Shown here in pieces: positions 46,323 to 55,275 of a stretch of DNA of 55,466 nt. Every line of letters begins with the position of its first letter. The first letter of the stretch is position 1. Position numbers and translations under genes: made by a program. The notes beneath the pieces are model-generated. The model did no database searches and was not told the origin of the DNA. It was given only the letters and a program-made list of their open reading frames with translations. Origin of the DNA: Candidatus Howiella intestinavium (GTDB taxonomy: Bacteria; Bacillota; Clostridia; Oscillospirales; Acutalibacteraceae); NCBI GenBank assembly GCA_904420585.1, contig CAJFVX010000015.1:1-55466 (forward strand). Direction: 5' to 3'.

Positions 46323-47801
46323 ATGGAAGAAAGAAACCTGTATCACGACATTGCGGAGCGTACCGACGGGGATATTTACATCGGCGTCGTCGGCCCGGTC
46401 CGCACGGGGAAATCCACCTTTATCAAGCGGTTTATGGACACCCTGGTGCTGCCCAACATCACCAGCGCCTACCAGAAGGAGCGGGCCAACGACGAGCTGC
46501 CCCAGTCCTCGGCCGGCCGCACCATCATGACCACCGAGCCCAAGTTTATCCCTGAAAAGGCGGTGGAGGTAACCCTGGAGGGCAATTCCACCTTTAACGT
46601 GCGCCTCATCGACTGCGTGGGCTACATCGTCCCCAGCTCCTTAGGCTACATCGAGGACGACCAGCCCCGGATGGTCATGACCCCCTGGTTCGAGGAGCCG
46701 GTGCCCTTCAATATGGCGGCCGAAATCGGCACCCGGAAGGTCATCACCGAGCACTCCACCATCGGTCTGGTGGTCACCACCGACGGCAGCATCAGCGACA
46801 TCCCCCGGGCCGAGTACGAGGAGGCCGAGGAGCGGGTCATCGGGGAGCTGAAGGAAATCGGCAAGGCCTTTATTGTCCTGCTCAACTGCATGTATCCCGA
46901 AGGGCAGGAGGCCAAAGATATGGCCGCCGCCCTGTCGGAGAAATACGGCGTGCCGGTCATCCCGGTCAACTGCCTGCAGCTGGAGGAGGACACCATCCGG
47001 GACATCATCGCCAAGGTGCTGTTCGAGTTCCCGGTCAGGGAGATAGGCGTGGCCCTGCCCCGCTGGATTACCACCCTTGCCCCCGACCACTGGCTGCGTT
47101 CGGAGCTCTATGGCCTCATCCGCAAGGAGGCGGCAAAACTTCGGCACATCCGGGAAATCGACCAGCTGGAGCAGCGGCTTTGCCAGTGTGAGCATGTGGA
47201 GCAGTCCCGCACCCTGCGGGTGGATTTGGGCAAGGGCTGCGCCAAAATCCAGGTGGAAATCGGCCGGAAGCTCTTCTACCAGGTGCTGGCCGAAACCACC
47301 GGGCTGGATATCCCGGGAGAAAAGGAGCTGATGTCCACCATCCAGGAGCTGGCCGAAATCAAGCGGGCCTATATGAAGGTCAAGGACGCCCTGGACGAGG
47401 TGGAGGCCACGGGCTACGGCATTGTTATGCCGTCTATTGAAGAGCTCAGCCTGGAGGAGCCGGAAATCATGAAGCAGGGCGGCCGGTACGGCGTGCGCCT
47501 GCGGGCGTCGGCCCCCTCCATCCACATGATGAAGGCCGACATCACCACCGAAATCTCCCCCATTGTGGGCTCGGAAAAGCAGAGCGAGGATTTGGTTATG
47601 TACCTGCTCAACGAATTTGAGGAGGACCCCACCAAAATCTGGGATTCCAACATCTTCGGCAAGAGCCTCCACGAACTGGTCAACGAGGGGCTGCATACCA
47701 AGCTGGCCCACATGCCCACGGACGCCCGTATGCGTTTGCAGGAGACCCTGGAGCGGGTTATCAACGAGGGCTGCAGCGGCCTTATCTGCATCATTCTGTA
47801 A
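46323..47801 (+). CDS. spoIVA: Stage IV sporulation protein A
   Basis: A 492-residue ATPase that polymerises on the forespore as the coat basement layer. The N-terminal P-loop is GPVRTGKST (about 21-29). The conserved EERNLYHDIAERTDGDIYIGV opening and the C-terminal family block (EDPTKIWDSNIFGKSL, CSGLICIIL) are intact. It marks the host as an endospore former. The start is ATG at 46323, with GGGGGAGG upstream. The 150-base gap from sipL may hold a sporulation promoter, which I could not identify with confidence. Confidence 0.97.
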   Translation: MEERNLYHDIAERTDGDIYIGVVGPVRTGKSTFIKRFMDTLVLPNITSAYQKERANDELPQSSAGRTIMTTEPKFIPEKAVEVTLEGNSTFNVRLIDCVGYIVPSSLGYIEDDQPRMVMTPWFEEPVPFNMAAEIGTRKVITEHSTIGLVVTTDGSISDIPRAEYEEAEERVIGELKEIGKAFIVLLNCMYPEGQEAKDMAAALSEKYGVPVIPVNCLQLEEDTIRDIIAKVLFEFPVREIGVALPRWITTLAPDHWLRSELYGLIRKEAAKLRHIREIDQLEQRLCQCEHVEQSRTLRVDLGKGCAKIQVEIGRKLFYQVLAETTGLDIPGEKELMSTIQELAEIKRAYMKVKDALDEVEATGYGIVMPSIEELSLEEPEIMKQGGRYGVRLRASAPSIHMMKADITTEISPIVGSEKQSEDLVMYLLNEFEEDPTKIWDSNIFGKSLHELVNEGLHTKLAHMPTDARMRLQETLERVINEGCSGLICIIL

Positions 47802-47817
47802 ATTCTATATAGGCTTT

Positions 47818-47852
47818 GCCGCCCGGCGCATACACGCGCCGGGCGGCTCTTT
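47818..47852. terminator. Terminator between spoIVA and the GH18 gene
   Basis: A perfect 12-bp stem (GCCGCCCGGCGC / GCGCCGGGCGGC) with a 6-base loop and TCTTTCT end. It serves spoIVA and, less clearly, the convergent GH18 gene. Confidence 0.85.
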
Positions 47853-47870
47853 CTGTCAGGCGGCCTGTTT

Positions 47871-50567
47871 CTAAAAGGCCACATAGTTTGCATGGACATA
47901 TCCAAGCGTTCCGTTTTGCAGCCGCACCCGGTACCAGCTTCCTTCCTTTTCCCCGATGACGGTAAAACGCTGTCCCTTGGAAAGGGTAGCCAGTATGCGG
48001 CCGGAGGTGGAGGGGGTACTGCGCACCCGCACATTGCTGCCGGAGGAGTAGCCGTCCCGCTCCCGGACGGGCACGGTGAAGGAGACGTAGTCTGCGTGGA
48101 CATAGCCTTTGGTGCCATCCGCCAGCCGGACCTGGAACCAGTCGCCCTGGCGTTCGCCCAGGACGGTAAAAGCTTCCGCAAAGGCAAGGTGGGCCAGTAT
48201 GCGGCCGGAGGTGGAGGGGGAACTGCGTACCCGCACATTGCTGCCGGAGGAGTAGCCGGCCCGCTCCCGGATGGGAACAGTGAAGGATACATAGTCCGCG
48301 TGGACAAACCCTTCGGTGCCATTCGCCAGTCGAACCTGGAACCAGTCGCCCTGGCGTTCACCCAAGACGGTAAAGGCTTCCCCGAAGGAGAGGTGGGCCA
48401 GAATATTGCCGGAGGTGGAGGGGGCGCTGCGCACCCGTACATTGCTGCCGGAGGAGTAGCCGGCCCGCTCCCGGACAGGTACGGTAAAGGAGACGTAGTC
48501 CGCGTGGACAAAACCCTCCCGGCCGTCGGCCAGGCGTACCCGGTACCAGCCGTCCTCCTGCTCGCCCAGGACGGTAAAGGCCTCCCCAAAGGAAAGGCTG
48601 GTCAGCAGCTCGCCCGAGGGTGTGCTGCGTACCCAAACTCCATCCCCTGCGGCATAGCCGGCCCGTTCCCGGACGGGCACGGTAAAGGAGACGTAGTCCG
48701 CGTGGACAAAACCCTCCCGGCCGTCAGCCAGGCGCACCCGGTACCAGCCATCCTCCTGCTCGCCCAGGACGGTAAAGGCCTCCCCAAAGGAAAGGCTGGT
48801 CAGCAGCTCGCCCGAGGGGGTAGTGCGCACCCAGACCCCATCCCCTGCGGCGTAGCCGGTACGTTCCCGGACGGGCACGGTAAAGGAAACGTAGTCGGCA
48901 TGGACAAACCCTTCTCTGCCGTCGGCCAGGCGTACCCGGTACCAGCCATCCTCCTGCTCGCCCAGGACGGTGAAGGCCTCCCCGAAGGAAAGACTGGTCA
49001 GCAGCTCGCCCGAGGGGGTAGTGCGCACCCAGACCCCATCCCCTGCGGCGTAGCCGGTACGCTCTGTAACAGCAGACGTTTCCTCCAGTTCGATATAATC
49101 CGCGCTGGCGTATCCGTAGCCGCCGCCCGACAGCCTGACACGGTACCAGCCGTTTATTTCGCCTACCACCTCCACCCGCTCATCCTGGACATAGTAGCCT
49201 ATGACCTCGCTTTGTAAAGAGGGACCCCGCCGGACCCGCAGGGAAGTGGCGGTGACCCGGCCGTACCGCATAGCGCCGTCGGTCTCGGGTTCGGCCAGCC
49301 AGCCCGACAGGCTGCCCAGGATGCTGTCGGTGGCCTGATGCAGGGCCCAGGCGCCCAGGCCCTTTAGGTTGTAGGCGTGGATAAGTTCGGTTTTGGCCTC
49401 CAAAGACCGCTCATCCTCAAACCATATGGTATATTTCCCCGGCGACAGGGTCTTTCCGCCCAGGGAGACGATGGGATCCCCCTCCTTTACGGTGATTTCC
49501 ACCATGGGGGATTGATGGGTTTCCGAATAGAAGAGCACAGACGCATAGTCTTCCAGCAGTTCGTACAGACGGTTTAGGGTGATACCCTGCCCGGTAAAGC
49601 GGCCGTCGCCGCTCCAGACCCGTCCGTAAAAGGGGACCCCCAGCACCAGCTTTTCGGCCGGGGCGAAACGCAGGGCGTACTGGATGGAGCGCTCGGCGAA
49701 GGAGAGGCTGGCCACCGGCCCGGCTTCACCGCCTTCCCAGCTTTCGTCGTAGGCCATGATCATCAGGTAGTCGGCATACCGGGCCAGGGCGGCATAGTCG
49801 TAGGAGCCGTGCCATCCCGTCTGCCAGCCGTTGGGATTGGCGGCCACCGCCACCGATACCTCCTTGTGGGCCGGGATAACCTCCCGCAGGGTTTTCACCA
49901 GCAGGGTGTAGGCGTCCCTTTCCTTCTCGGTGACGTTTTCGATGTCCACATTGACGCCGTCCAGCCCGTACTGCTCCACATACCCGGCAATCTGTTCCGC
50001 CAGGGCCGCCGGGTCCCGCAGGGCCAGCCGCCCGGCGTTCCGGTCCCAGTGATTGCTCAGCATGGGCACCACCCGGATACCCATGTCGTGCATGGCGTCG
50101 ATGAGCTTCTGACTGACAGAACCAACCTGTAAGGCCCCGTTTTTATCGATGTCAAAATAGCCGGGGGAGACGGTGTTCAGGGTGCCGGCCAGCCGCACCT
50201 GTTCGATTTGCCGGTCCACCGTGCCGCCGTACAAATAGGCCATGCTGAACTTTGTCCCGGCCGACACGGAGTAGGCCGAGGCGGCTATCTGCTCCGCCAC
50301 AGAGGACCCCGGCTGGCTTTGGGCGTAGACCGCGGTGAACAGGGAAAAGGGAATGGAGGAAACCAGGATACCAGAAACGAACACCTTGACCAGCTTGATG
50401 CGCACCTGCTGGTTTTTCTCCTTGAGAAAGGTGAGAAAGTCCCGGTAGACGCGAGGGCTGTCGCGGTTCGTGAAAAATTCCAGAGCAAACTCCACATCCT
50501 GCCTGTCCAGCACGATAATCAGATCGCAGTCCCGGTCTTCCCGCCGGCTGATATAATATCGGAACAT
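47871..50567 (-). CDS. Membrane-anchored GH18 glycosidase with seven SH3 repeats
   Basis: 898 residues: a cytoplasmic N-terminus (1-58), a transmembrane anchor (about 59-81), a GH18 TIM barrel (about 105-430), then seven SH3-type repeats to the end. The DxxDxE motif is in GLDGVNVDIE, with the catalytic Glu210. This design suits spore- or septum-associated cleavage of peptidoglycan, as in YaaH-like enzymes that use LysM in place of SH3. The start is ATG at 50567, preceded by GGCGGTGGG. Repeats 2-4 are almost identical. Confidence 0.88.
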   Translation of the reverse strand: MFRYYISRREDRDCDLIIVLDRQDVEFALEFFTNRDSPRVYRDFLTFLKEKNQQVRIKLVKVFVSGILVSSIPFSLFTAVYAQSQPGSSVAEQIAASAYSVSAGTKFSMAYLYGGTVDRQIEQVRLAGTLNTVSPGYFDIDKNGALQVGSVSQKLIDAMHDMGIRVVPMLSNHWDRNAGRLALRDPAALAEQIAGYVEQYGLDGVNVDIENVTEKERDAYTLLVKTLREVIPAHKEVSVAVAANPNGWQTGWHGSYDYAALARYADYLMIMAYDESWEGGEAGPVASLSFAERSIQYALRFAPAEKLVLGVPFYGRVWSGDGRFTGQGITLNRLYELLEDYASVLFYSETHQSPMVEITVKEGDPIVSLGGKTLSPGKYTIWFEDERSLEAKTELIHAYNLKGLGAWALHQATDSILGSLSGWLAEPETDGAMRYGRVTATSLRVRRGPSLQSEVIGYYVQDERVEVVGEINGWYRVRLSGGGYGYASADYIELEETSAVTERTGYAAGDGVWVRTTPSGELLTSLSFGEAFTVLGEQEDGWYRVRLADGREGFVHADYVSFTVPVRERTGYAAGDGVWVRTTPSGELLTSLSFGEAFTVLGEQEDGWYRVRLADGREGFVHADYVSFTVPVRERAGYAAGDGVWVRSTPSGELLTSLSFGEAFTVLGEQEDGWYRVRLADGREGFVHADYVSFTVPVRERAGYSSGSNVRVRSAPSTSGNILAHLSFGEAFTVLGERQGDWFQVRLANGTEGFVHADYVSFTVPIRERAGYSSGSNVRVRSSPSTSGRILAHLAFAEAFTVLGERQGDWFQVRLADGTKGYVHADYVSFTVPVRERDGYSSGSNVRVRSTPSTSGRILATLSKGQRFTVIGEKEGSWYRVRLQNGTLGYVHANYVAF
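47880..49070 (-). repeat. Tandem SH3-coding repeats
   Basis: The C-terminal six repeats lie in tandem. Three units of 198 bases (about 48471-49064) differ by few codons (GYAAGDGVWVR start, then GELLTSLSFGEAFTVLGEQEDG). Three units of about 204 bases (about 47871-48470) share GYSSGSNVRVRS and GRILAHL-type motifs. The near-identity points to recent duplication or gene conversion. Confidence 0.85.
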
Positions 50568-50753
50568 ATTCCCACCGCCTGTTATTTTTGTCTTTTGTAT
50601 GAGTATGCCCGCCGGCAGACAGATTATCATGCGGCCGGCGCGGGCACTGGAAAATGTAAAAAAAGGCGATTGATAGTGTTTAAAATTCTACACATTTCGA
50701 CAGAAACGATGTATGCTAAAAAGAGAGTGTGACACAAATACGCATACAGGGGG

Positions 50754-51671
50754 ATGGAAGAAATGTGCAGGGAACGAAGCGACGTATGGGGATTTTTAAA
50801 GGCGCACGGGATACGGGAACTTCCCGTTCATGGCCGGGAACTGGCACAGGAAATGCAGATTCAAATCATCGATTACGAGGTGGGCGCCGTGCTGCTGCAC
50901 CGGCTGGGGCTGGATGAGCTGAAGGCCCGGAAGGAAGGATTTTCGGTACAGACGGAAAACCACGCCTATATCTTCATGCGCCGGGGCCTGTCCAAAGCGC
51001 GGGAAAACCACATTATCCTGCATGAAATCGGGCATTTTGCCGCGGGGCACAACGACCTGCTGGCCCATGCCGCAGAGAAAAGGACGGCGGCGGAAGAGCG
51101 CGCAGCGGAGGAATACGTATACGAGATGGCTCCGACGCCGGTGCTGTATGCCGCAGGCTTTACCACGCTGGAGGACATCCGGCGGATAACCGGGCTGGAG
51201 GCGTCGACGGCGCGGCGCATCCTTACCCGCGTGGCCGAATATACCCACAGGCAATGCCGGGAGGAAGAACGGCAGATTTTAAAGCAGTTTTGGGGTTTTA
51301 TTCGCAAGCAGCGCAGACGGAACCGCCGGGAGCACCTGCCCAAATTCCATCTGCCCGTTCTGGCCGGAAGCCTGCTTCTTTTGGCCTGCCTGGGGCTGCT
51401 GTTTATCCGGCAGACACCGCCCCAGCCGTCGGCGGAAATACCGGCCCAGACCGTCCAAACATCCCAAACGGCCGCCTCCTCCGCCGGGGAAACGGTAACC
51501 GGCGTGGTATACTGGACGGAGCAGGGAAGCGTTTACCATGTATCCCGCACCTGCCAGTACATTCGGGACAGAAAGGATGAGGCGGTGCAAAGCGGCGGTA
51601 TAGAACAGGCCCGGGCAGCGGGGAAGGAGCGGGCCTGTAAAATCTGCGGGGATGCGCAGCCCGCCGGATAG
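50754..51671 (+). CDS. Membrane-anchored ImmA/IrrE-type metalloprotease
   Basis: 305 residues: an N-terminal zinc peptidase with HEIGH (H90, E91, H94), a linker rich in Arg (about 170-200), a transmembrane helix (about 204-221), and an extracellular tail with VYHVSRTCQYI and a final ACKICG block, suggesting a metal or disulfide site. ImmA/IrrE proteases usually cut a repressor; no HTH repressor is adjacent. The start could also be ATG at 50763, which has a better SD. The topology (protease inside, Cys tail outside) is inferred. Confidence 0.85.
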   Translation: MEEMCRERSDVWGFLKAHGIRELPVHGRELAQEMQIQIIDYEVGAVLLHRLGLDELKARKEGFSVQTENHAYIFMRRGLSKARENHIILHEIGHFAAGHNDLLAHAAEKRTAAEERAAEEYVYEMAPTPVLYAAGFTTLEDIRRITGLEASTARRILTRVAEYTHRQCREEERQILKQFWGFIRKQRRRNRREHLPKFHLPVLAGSLLLLACLGLLFIRQTPPQPSAEIPAQTVQTSQTAASSAGETVTGVVYWTEQGSVYHVSRTCQYIRDRKDEAVQSGGIEQARAAGKERACKICGDAQPAG

Positions 51672-51692
51672 GTGTGTCCACGGAAAAAGGGA

Positions 51693-51736
51693 AAGCCCCT
51701 CTGGATACCCGTATGGCGGGTTTTCCAGAGGGGCTT
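51693..51736. terminator. Terminator between the ImmA-type and Ig-like genes
   Basis: A 13-bp stem (AAGCCCCTCTGGA / TCCAGAGGGGCTT) with a further inner stem ACCCG/CGGGT. It lies between two convergent genes and ends in TT. Confidence 0.75.
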
Positions 51737-51769
51737 AACTATGTGCGCGGGATTCGCTGCGGGAAGGGC

Positions 51770-52912
51770 CTAAGCGTCTTTCCGCCGGCGTTTAACCGCT
51801 ACGGCGCCGATTGTCACCGCACCGGCGGCCGCGAAGAACACCAGGACCGGCAGGATGCCGCCGTCGCCGGTTTTGACCGGGTCGTCGGGCTCTTCAATCT
51901 GGCTGACCGTGTAGGAAGCGGTGGCTTCCTGTCCGGCGCCGGTGACCAGGCGGAAGGTGTAGGTGCCGTTTTCGGTGGCCTGATAGGTGAGGGTGCCGGC
52001 CGGCAGCATTTCCTCTTTGCCGCCGTCCCTGGACACATACAGGCTCACGCCGGAGGCGTACTGCTCTAAGAGATCCACCGTCAGGGCGACGGCGCCGGTG
52101 GTGGGGCCGGCGGGATCGGCCTTTATGCTCATACCCGGCCGGGCGCTTTCCCGTTTGACTTCGGCCTGCCAGGTCTCGGAACGGTTGCCGGCCTCGTCTA
52201 TGGCCGTGACCGAAAGGGTGTATTCCCCGTCGGGCAGGTCGGTGATGACGAATTCCGCCTCGTCGGAGGTGTAGGACCGGCCGTCTATCACGTATTCCAC
52301 CGTCCGGATGCCCGCAGCCTCATCAGCCGCCTGTACGGAAACCGAAACCTTCTCATCGGTATTCCATTCCCCGGCCTTGTCGTAGGTAACCTCCAGGGTG
52401 GGGGCATCCTTGTCAATGGTATGCACGGTCACGGACGAGGTGGCCTCCAGGCCCGCGCCGGTGACCAGACGGAAGGTGTATTCTCCGTTCTCCGAAACGG
52501 TGTAGCTCTCGGTGCCGGCCGGCAGCTCGGTTTCCGCGCCGCCGTCCTTGGATACGTACAGGGTTTGGCCGGAAACGTTGGATGCATTCCGGGCAATCTG
52601 CAGTTCCACATCCTCGTTGGTCCATGCGGTGGCATTGCCGGTGACCGACAGGGAGGGCGCCACGGCGTCCTTCTTCACATGGACGGTTTCGGAGGTCTGG
52701 TTGCCGGACAAGTCGGTGGCCGTGATGACCACGTCATAGTCTCTGTCAGGCAGGTCGGTGATGGTAAAGCGCTCTTCCCCGGCGGTATACTGCTGTCCGT
52801 CCACCGTGTAGGTGATGGACTGGATGCCGGCCAGGGTATCGCTTACCGCAACCTGGATGGCTGCGCCGGAATCGGTGGTCCATTCCCCGGCCATGTCGTA
52901 GGCAGCTTCAAT
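51770..52912 (-). CDS. Ig-like repeat surface protein, 5' end missing
   Basis: About 380 residues of repeated beta-sandwich modules; the AGEWTTDSGAAIQVAVSD and AGEWNTDEKVSVSVQAAD units alternate with YVSKDGG-type units. The C-terminus (DPVKTGDGGILPVLVFF, then KRRRKDA) is a sortase-like wall-anchor region: KTGD-type motif, hydrophobic segment, positive tail. No signal peptide or start is present; ATG at 52894 is internal to a module. The frame is cut at about 52,912, where a sigma-like gene fragment is fused. Confidence 0.7.
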   Translation of the reverse strand: MEAAYDMAGEWTTDSGAAIQVAVSDTLAGIQSITYTVDGQQYTAGEERFTITDLPDRDYDVVITATDLSGNQTSETVHVKKDAVAPSLSVTGNATAWTNEDVELQIARNASNVSGQTLYVSKDGGAETELPAGTESYTVSENGEYTFRLVTGAGLEATSSVTVHTIDKDAPTLEVTYDKAGEWNTDEKVSVSVQAADEAAGIRTVEYVIDGRSYTSDEAEFVITDLPDGEYTLSVTAIDEAGNRSETWQAEVKRESARPGMSIKADPAGPTTGAVALTVDLLEQYASGVSLYVSRDGGKEEMLPAGTLTYQATENGTYTFRLVTGAGQEATASYTVSQIEEPDDPVKTGDGGILPVLVFFAAAGAVTIGAVAVKRRRKDA

Positions 52913-53112
52913 TGGAGGTATTTCTGACGATTCTTCTGTCGATAGAACTGCACGTATTCCTCCTCCGAAACCTCCATCAGCATCCCGTGCAGGGGAAGAA
53001 ATCGCCTGTTTTGGTAGAAGGGGTCGGTTTCACAGCGGGTACAATAGGCTTCGTATGTAAGTTCCAGATATTCGCCATTTTCTTTTATAAATACCTTTCT
53101 TGGTGCGTACAC
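52843..53112 (-). pseudogene. Truncated sigma-like regulator N-terminus
   Basis: The start is GTG at 53112, with GGAGG eight bases upstream. The product begins MYAPRKVFIKENGEYLEL and continues with FLPLHGMLMEVSEEEYVQFYRQK. This resembles the N-terminus of small sigma-70-like proteins on clostridial integrative elements, from memory of the family. The frame then runs out of phase through the Ig-gene DNA and stops at 52843. The C-terminal sigma domains are missing, so it is a fragment. Confidence 0.55.
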
Positions 53113-53120
53113 CTGTATTT

Positions 53121-53163
53121 CCTCCGTTCCGTTTGAATTTTGAAAATCCAAACGGGACGGAGG
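53121..53163. promoter_or_regulatory. Long palindrome covering the fragment's ribosome binding site
   Basis: CCTCCGT.CCGTTTG and CAAACGG.ACGGAGG pair, with inner ATTTT/AAAAT, over about 20 bp. The arm nearest the GTG carries the GGAGG. Folding would hide the SD of the sigma-like gene. 53164-53364 has no other recognisable gene. Confidence 0.6.
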
Positions 53164-53364
53164 CGAGCGGCAACCAATCAGAAGGGAAACAGTCGGTTTC
53201 TTCCTGAAACCAGATGACAAAAGACTAAGGTGACCATCCACCAAAGCATTTGCCCCCTGATGGCGCAGTACCGTCTCATCGAATTTGGTACTTCCGTTTA
53301 GTGATTTAGAGACACCACCACGCTTTCAAATGCATAAATTACTTCGTTTTTAAAGGAAAATAGA

Positions 53365-53399
53365 AAAGCCAAACTCTCGATCAAGGAGAGTTTGGCTTT
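53365..53399 (-). terminator. Terminator of the oxidoreductase operon
   Basis: A 14-bp stem (AAAGCCAAACTCTC / GAGAGTTTGGCTTT) with a 7-base loop. Read on the minus strand it is followed by TCTATTTTCC. It lies 90 bases beyond the oxidoreductase stop. Confidence 0.85.
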
Positions 53400-53489
53400 G
53401 AGATCGGAGTATCAAAATTACTCTTGGAGGTTATCAAAATAAGTTTAACGATTACAAATCATCTGATGCAATTGGCATTATCGCCGAAA

Positions 53490-54434
53490 TTAAAACTCTC
53501 TCAGGAGAGCTAGCACGGTTTTCAGCTCATCTGGCTTTATCCTGTCCACCGGTTTGCTGTGCGCGACGCAATCGGCAAAATGGGCGATCTCGTTGGCATA
53601 GGCGTCCGTTTTCGGCAAATTGATCACGCCGGCTCCCCCTTGCTCTCCTGCCGACAGATCCCGCGTGGCGCCGTCGATTTCATAAACCGTCAGCTTTTGG
53701 CCGTCGTATATGGCCACCGCCTTTTCAAACTGAAAGCGGAATGTGGCGATAAACGGCACTGTCGGAGCATACCAAGCCGACTCCGCGCTGATGAAAGCGC
53801 CGTCGTATTCATAAATGGCGCTTAAGCTGTCCTGATCCGGGCGCTTGACACGAACCGTTTTTACCGCTTTAGGCGCACCAAATGCGTATACCAGAAAATC
53901 CAGATCGTGAATATGCAGATCAAAAGGCACCAGACCGCTCCGTTCCTCGTCCGTCATCCAGCCGTCCCAGCTCCAACGCGGGATTTCACTCACGCGCGTC
54001 ATGTGACCGGAAAGCAGTTTGCCGTATCTCTGCGAGTCGGCGATCTCCTTTATCTGCGCATATTCCGGCCAAAACCGTAAAACATGGGCTACCATAAACT
54101 GAACATGGTTCTTTTCCGCCGTGCTGTAAACCCGGTCCACGTCCTCCTTTTTCAGAGAAATCGGTTTTTCGCACAGCACATGGATGCCCTGCTCCATCGC
54201 GCGGACAGCGTAATCCGCGTGCAGATAGGTGGGCAGGCAGATATCCAAAATGTCCAGCTGTTCCTTTTGCAGCATCTCTTCAAAGTCCGTATAGTGCCGT
54301 TTATTTGGATACATTTCCAGCCGCTCCGGACGGACATCGCACAGTGCCGTCAACTCTGCATTCTCCATTTCTTCCCAAGCCGGAATATGGTTCCCGCTGA
54401 TTCCGCCGACGCCAACCAGTCCAACCTTCAACAT
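53490..54434 (-). CDS. Gfo/Idh/MocA-family oxidoreductase
   Basis: 314 residues: an N-terminal Rossmann domain (GLVGVGGISGNH, about 5-16), CEKPISLK with the family's catalytic Lys (near 95), and a C-terminal alpha/beta domain. It oxidises or reduces a sugar or inositol with NAD(P). The start is ATG at 54434, with GGAGGGTG upstream, 4 bases beyond the stop of the upstream isomerase gene. Local GC is lower than the rest of the window. Confidence 0.88.
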   Translation of the reverse strand: MLKVGLVGVGGISGNHIPAWEEMENAELTALCDVRPERLEMYPNKRHYTDFEEMLQKEQLDILDICLPTYLHADYAVRAMEQGIHVLCEKPISLKKEDVDRVYSTAEKNHVQFMVAHVLRFWPEYAQIKEIADSQRYGKLLSGHMTRVSEIPRWSWDGWMTDEERSGLVPFDLHIHDLDFLVYAFGAPKAVKTVRVKRPDQDSLSAIYEYDGAFISAESAWYAPTVPFIATFRFQFEKAVAIYDGQKLTVYEIDGATRDLSAGEQGGAGVINLPKTDAYANEIAHFADCVAHSKPVDRIKPDELKTVLALLREF

Positions 54435-54438
54435 AGAA

Positions 54439-55275
54439 TCACCCTCCATATACTTCGTTAATCGTATTTTCCAGGAAAGCCTTCGCGTACAATACATCTT
54501 TGTCCTGCTGTGCGCCGTCGATTTCCCGCTCAATCGTCACATAAGAGTCGTAGCCCAGCTCCCGCAGCTTGGTAAACAGCGCCCGGAAATCCACCTTGCC
54601 ATCCCCGAGACGCACTTCTTGTCCCAGATCGTGCCCGTTGGTGGGGTAAAAGCCGTCTTTCGCGTGGATGTTGCGGACATACCGGCCGAAAACATCCAGG
54701 GCGTCGACCGGGTTGGCTCTGCCGTAAAGGATCAGATTGGCGGTGTCCAGATTGACTCCTAGATTATCCATCCCAACCTTTTCAAAGCAGCGTAGCATGG
54801 TCACCGGCGTTTCCTGGCCGGTTTCAAACAAAAGATACTGCCCGTTGTCCTTCAAATGCTGCGCCACGGTACGCACCGCCACGCAAAAGCCGTTAAAATT
54901 CGGATCATTGGGATTCTCCGGGATGAAACCCATATGCGTTACGACATCGGAAATTCCCAGCTGCTTGGCAAAATCCGCCCCGGCGCACAGCGTCTCTACC
55001 CGCATCTGCCGGTATTCGGGGGGCACCAGCCCCAGGGTAATTTGGCCGTCGTAAAAATCCCACACGGCGGGGCCTTCCCACCCGCACCAGAAAGCGGAAA
55101 CGGTGATCCCATATTGACTGAGCCACTCTGCTAACTGTGCAGCGTTTTCGCGCGTCCACAGTTCCGGCTTCCAAGCAAGCAGCTGGCACGAATCAAAGCC
55201 GTTTCGTTTCAATGTTTCGAATTTCTGCGGCATCTCCTCTAGGAAATTCAAGTGAACGCAGGTACCAATTTTCAT
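54439..55275 (-). CDS. Sugar phosphate isomerase/epimerase (TIM barrel)
   Basis: 278 residues of the xylose-isomerase-like TIM-barrel family. Metal-site motifs appear as TGQET, VNLDTANL, IHAKDG and a final ERE motif in VTIEREIDG. It probably acts with the downstream oxidoreductase in degradation of an unusual sugar or inositol. The start is ATG at 55275, with AAGGAGGAG upstream. A short ORF overlaps its start by ATGA. Confidence 0.86.
   Translation of the reverse strand: MKIGTCVHLNFLEEMPQKFETLKRNGFDSCQLLAWKPELWTRENAAQLAEWLSQYGITVSAFWCGWEGPAVWDFYDGQITLGLVPPEYRQMRVETLCAGADFAKQLGISDVVTHMGFIPENPNDPNFNGFCVAVRTVAQHLKDNGQYLLFETGQETPVTMLRCFEKVGMDNLGVNLDTANLILYGRANPVDALDVFGRYVRNIHAKDGFYPTNGHDLGQEVRLGDGKVDFRALFTKLRELGYDSYVTIEREIDGAQQDKDVLYAKAFLENTINEVYGG

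Noticed and set aside
47880-49070. CRISPR-like repeats
   Set aside because: The repeats are 198-204 bases, in frame and code for SH3 modules.
52910-53030. An upstream extension of the Ig-like frame
   Set aside because: The frame is open but its sequence is the shifted reading of the sigma-like gene, so it is not a real N-terminus.
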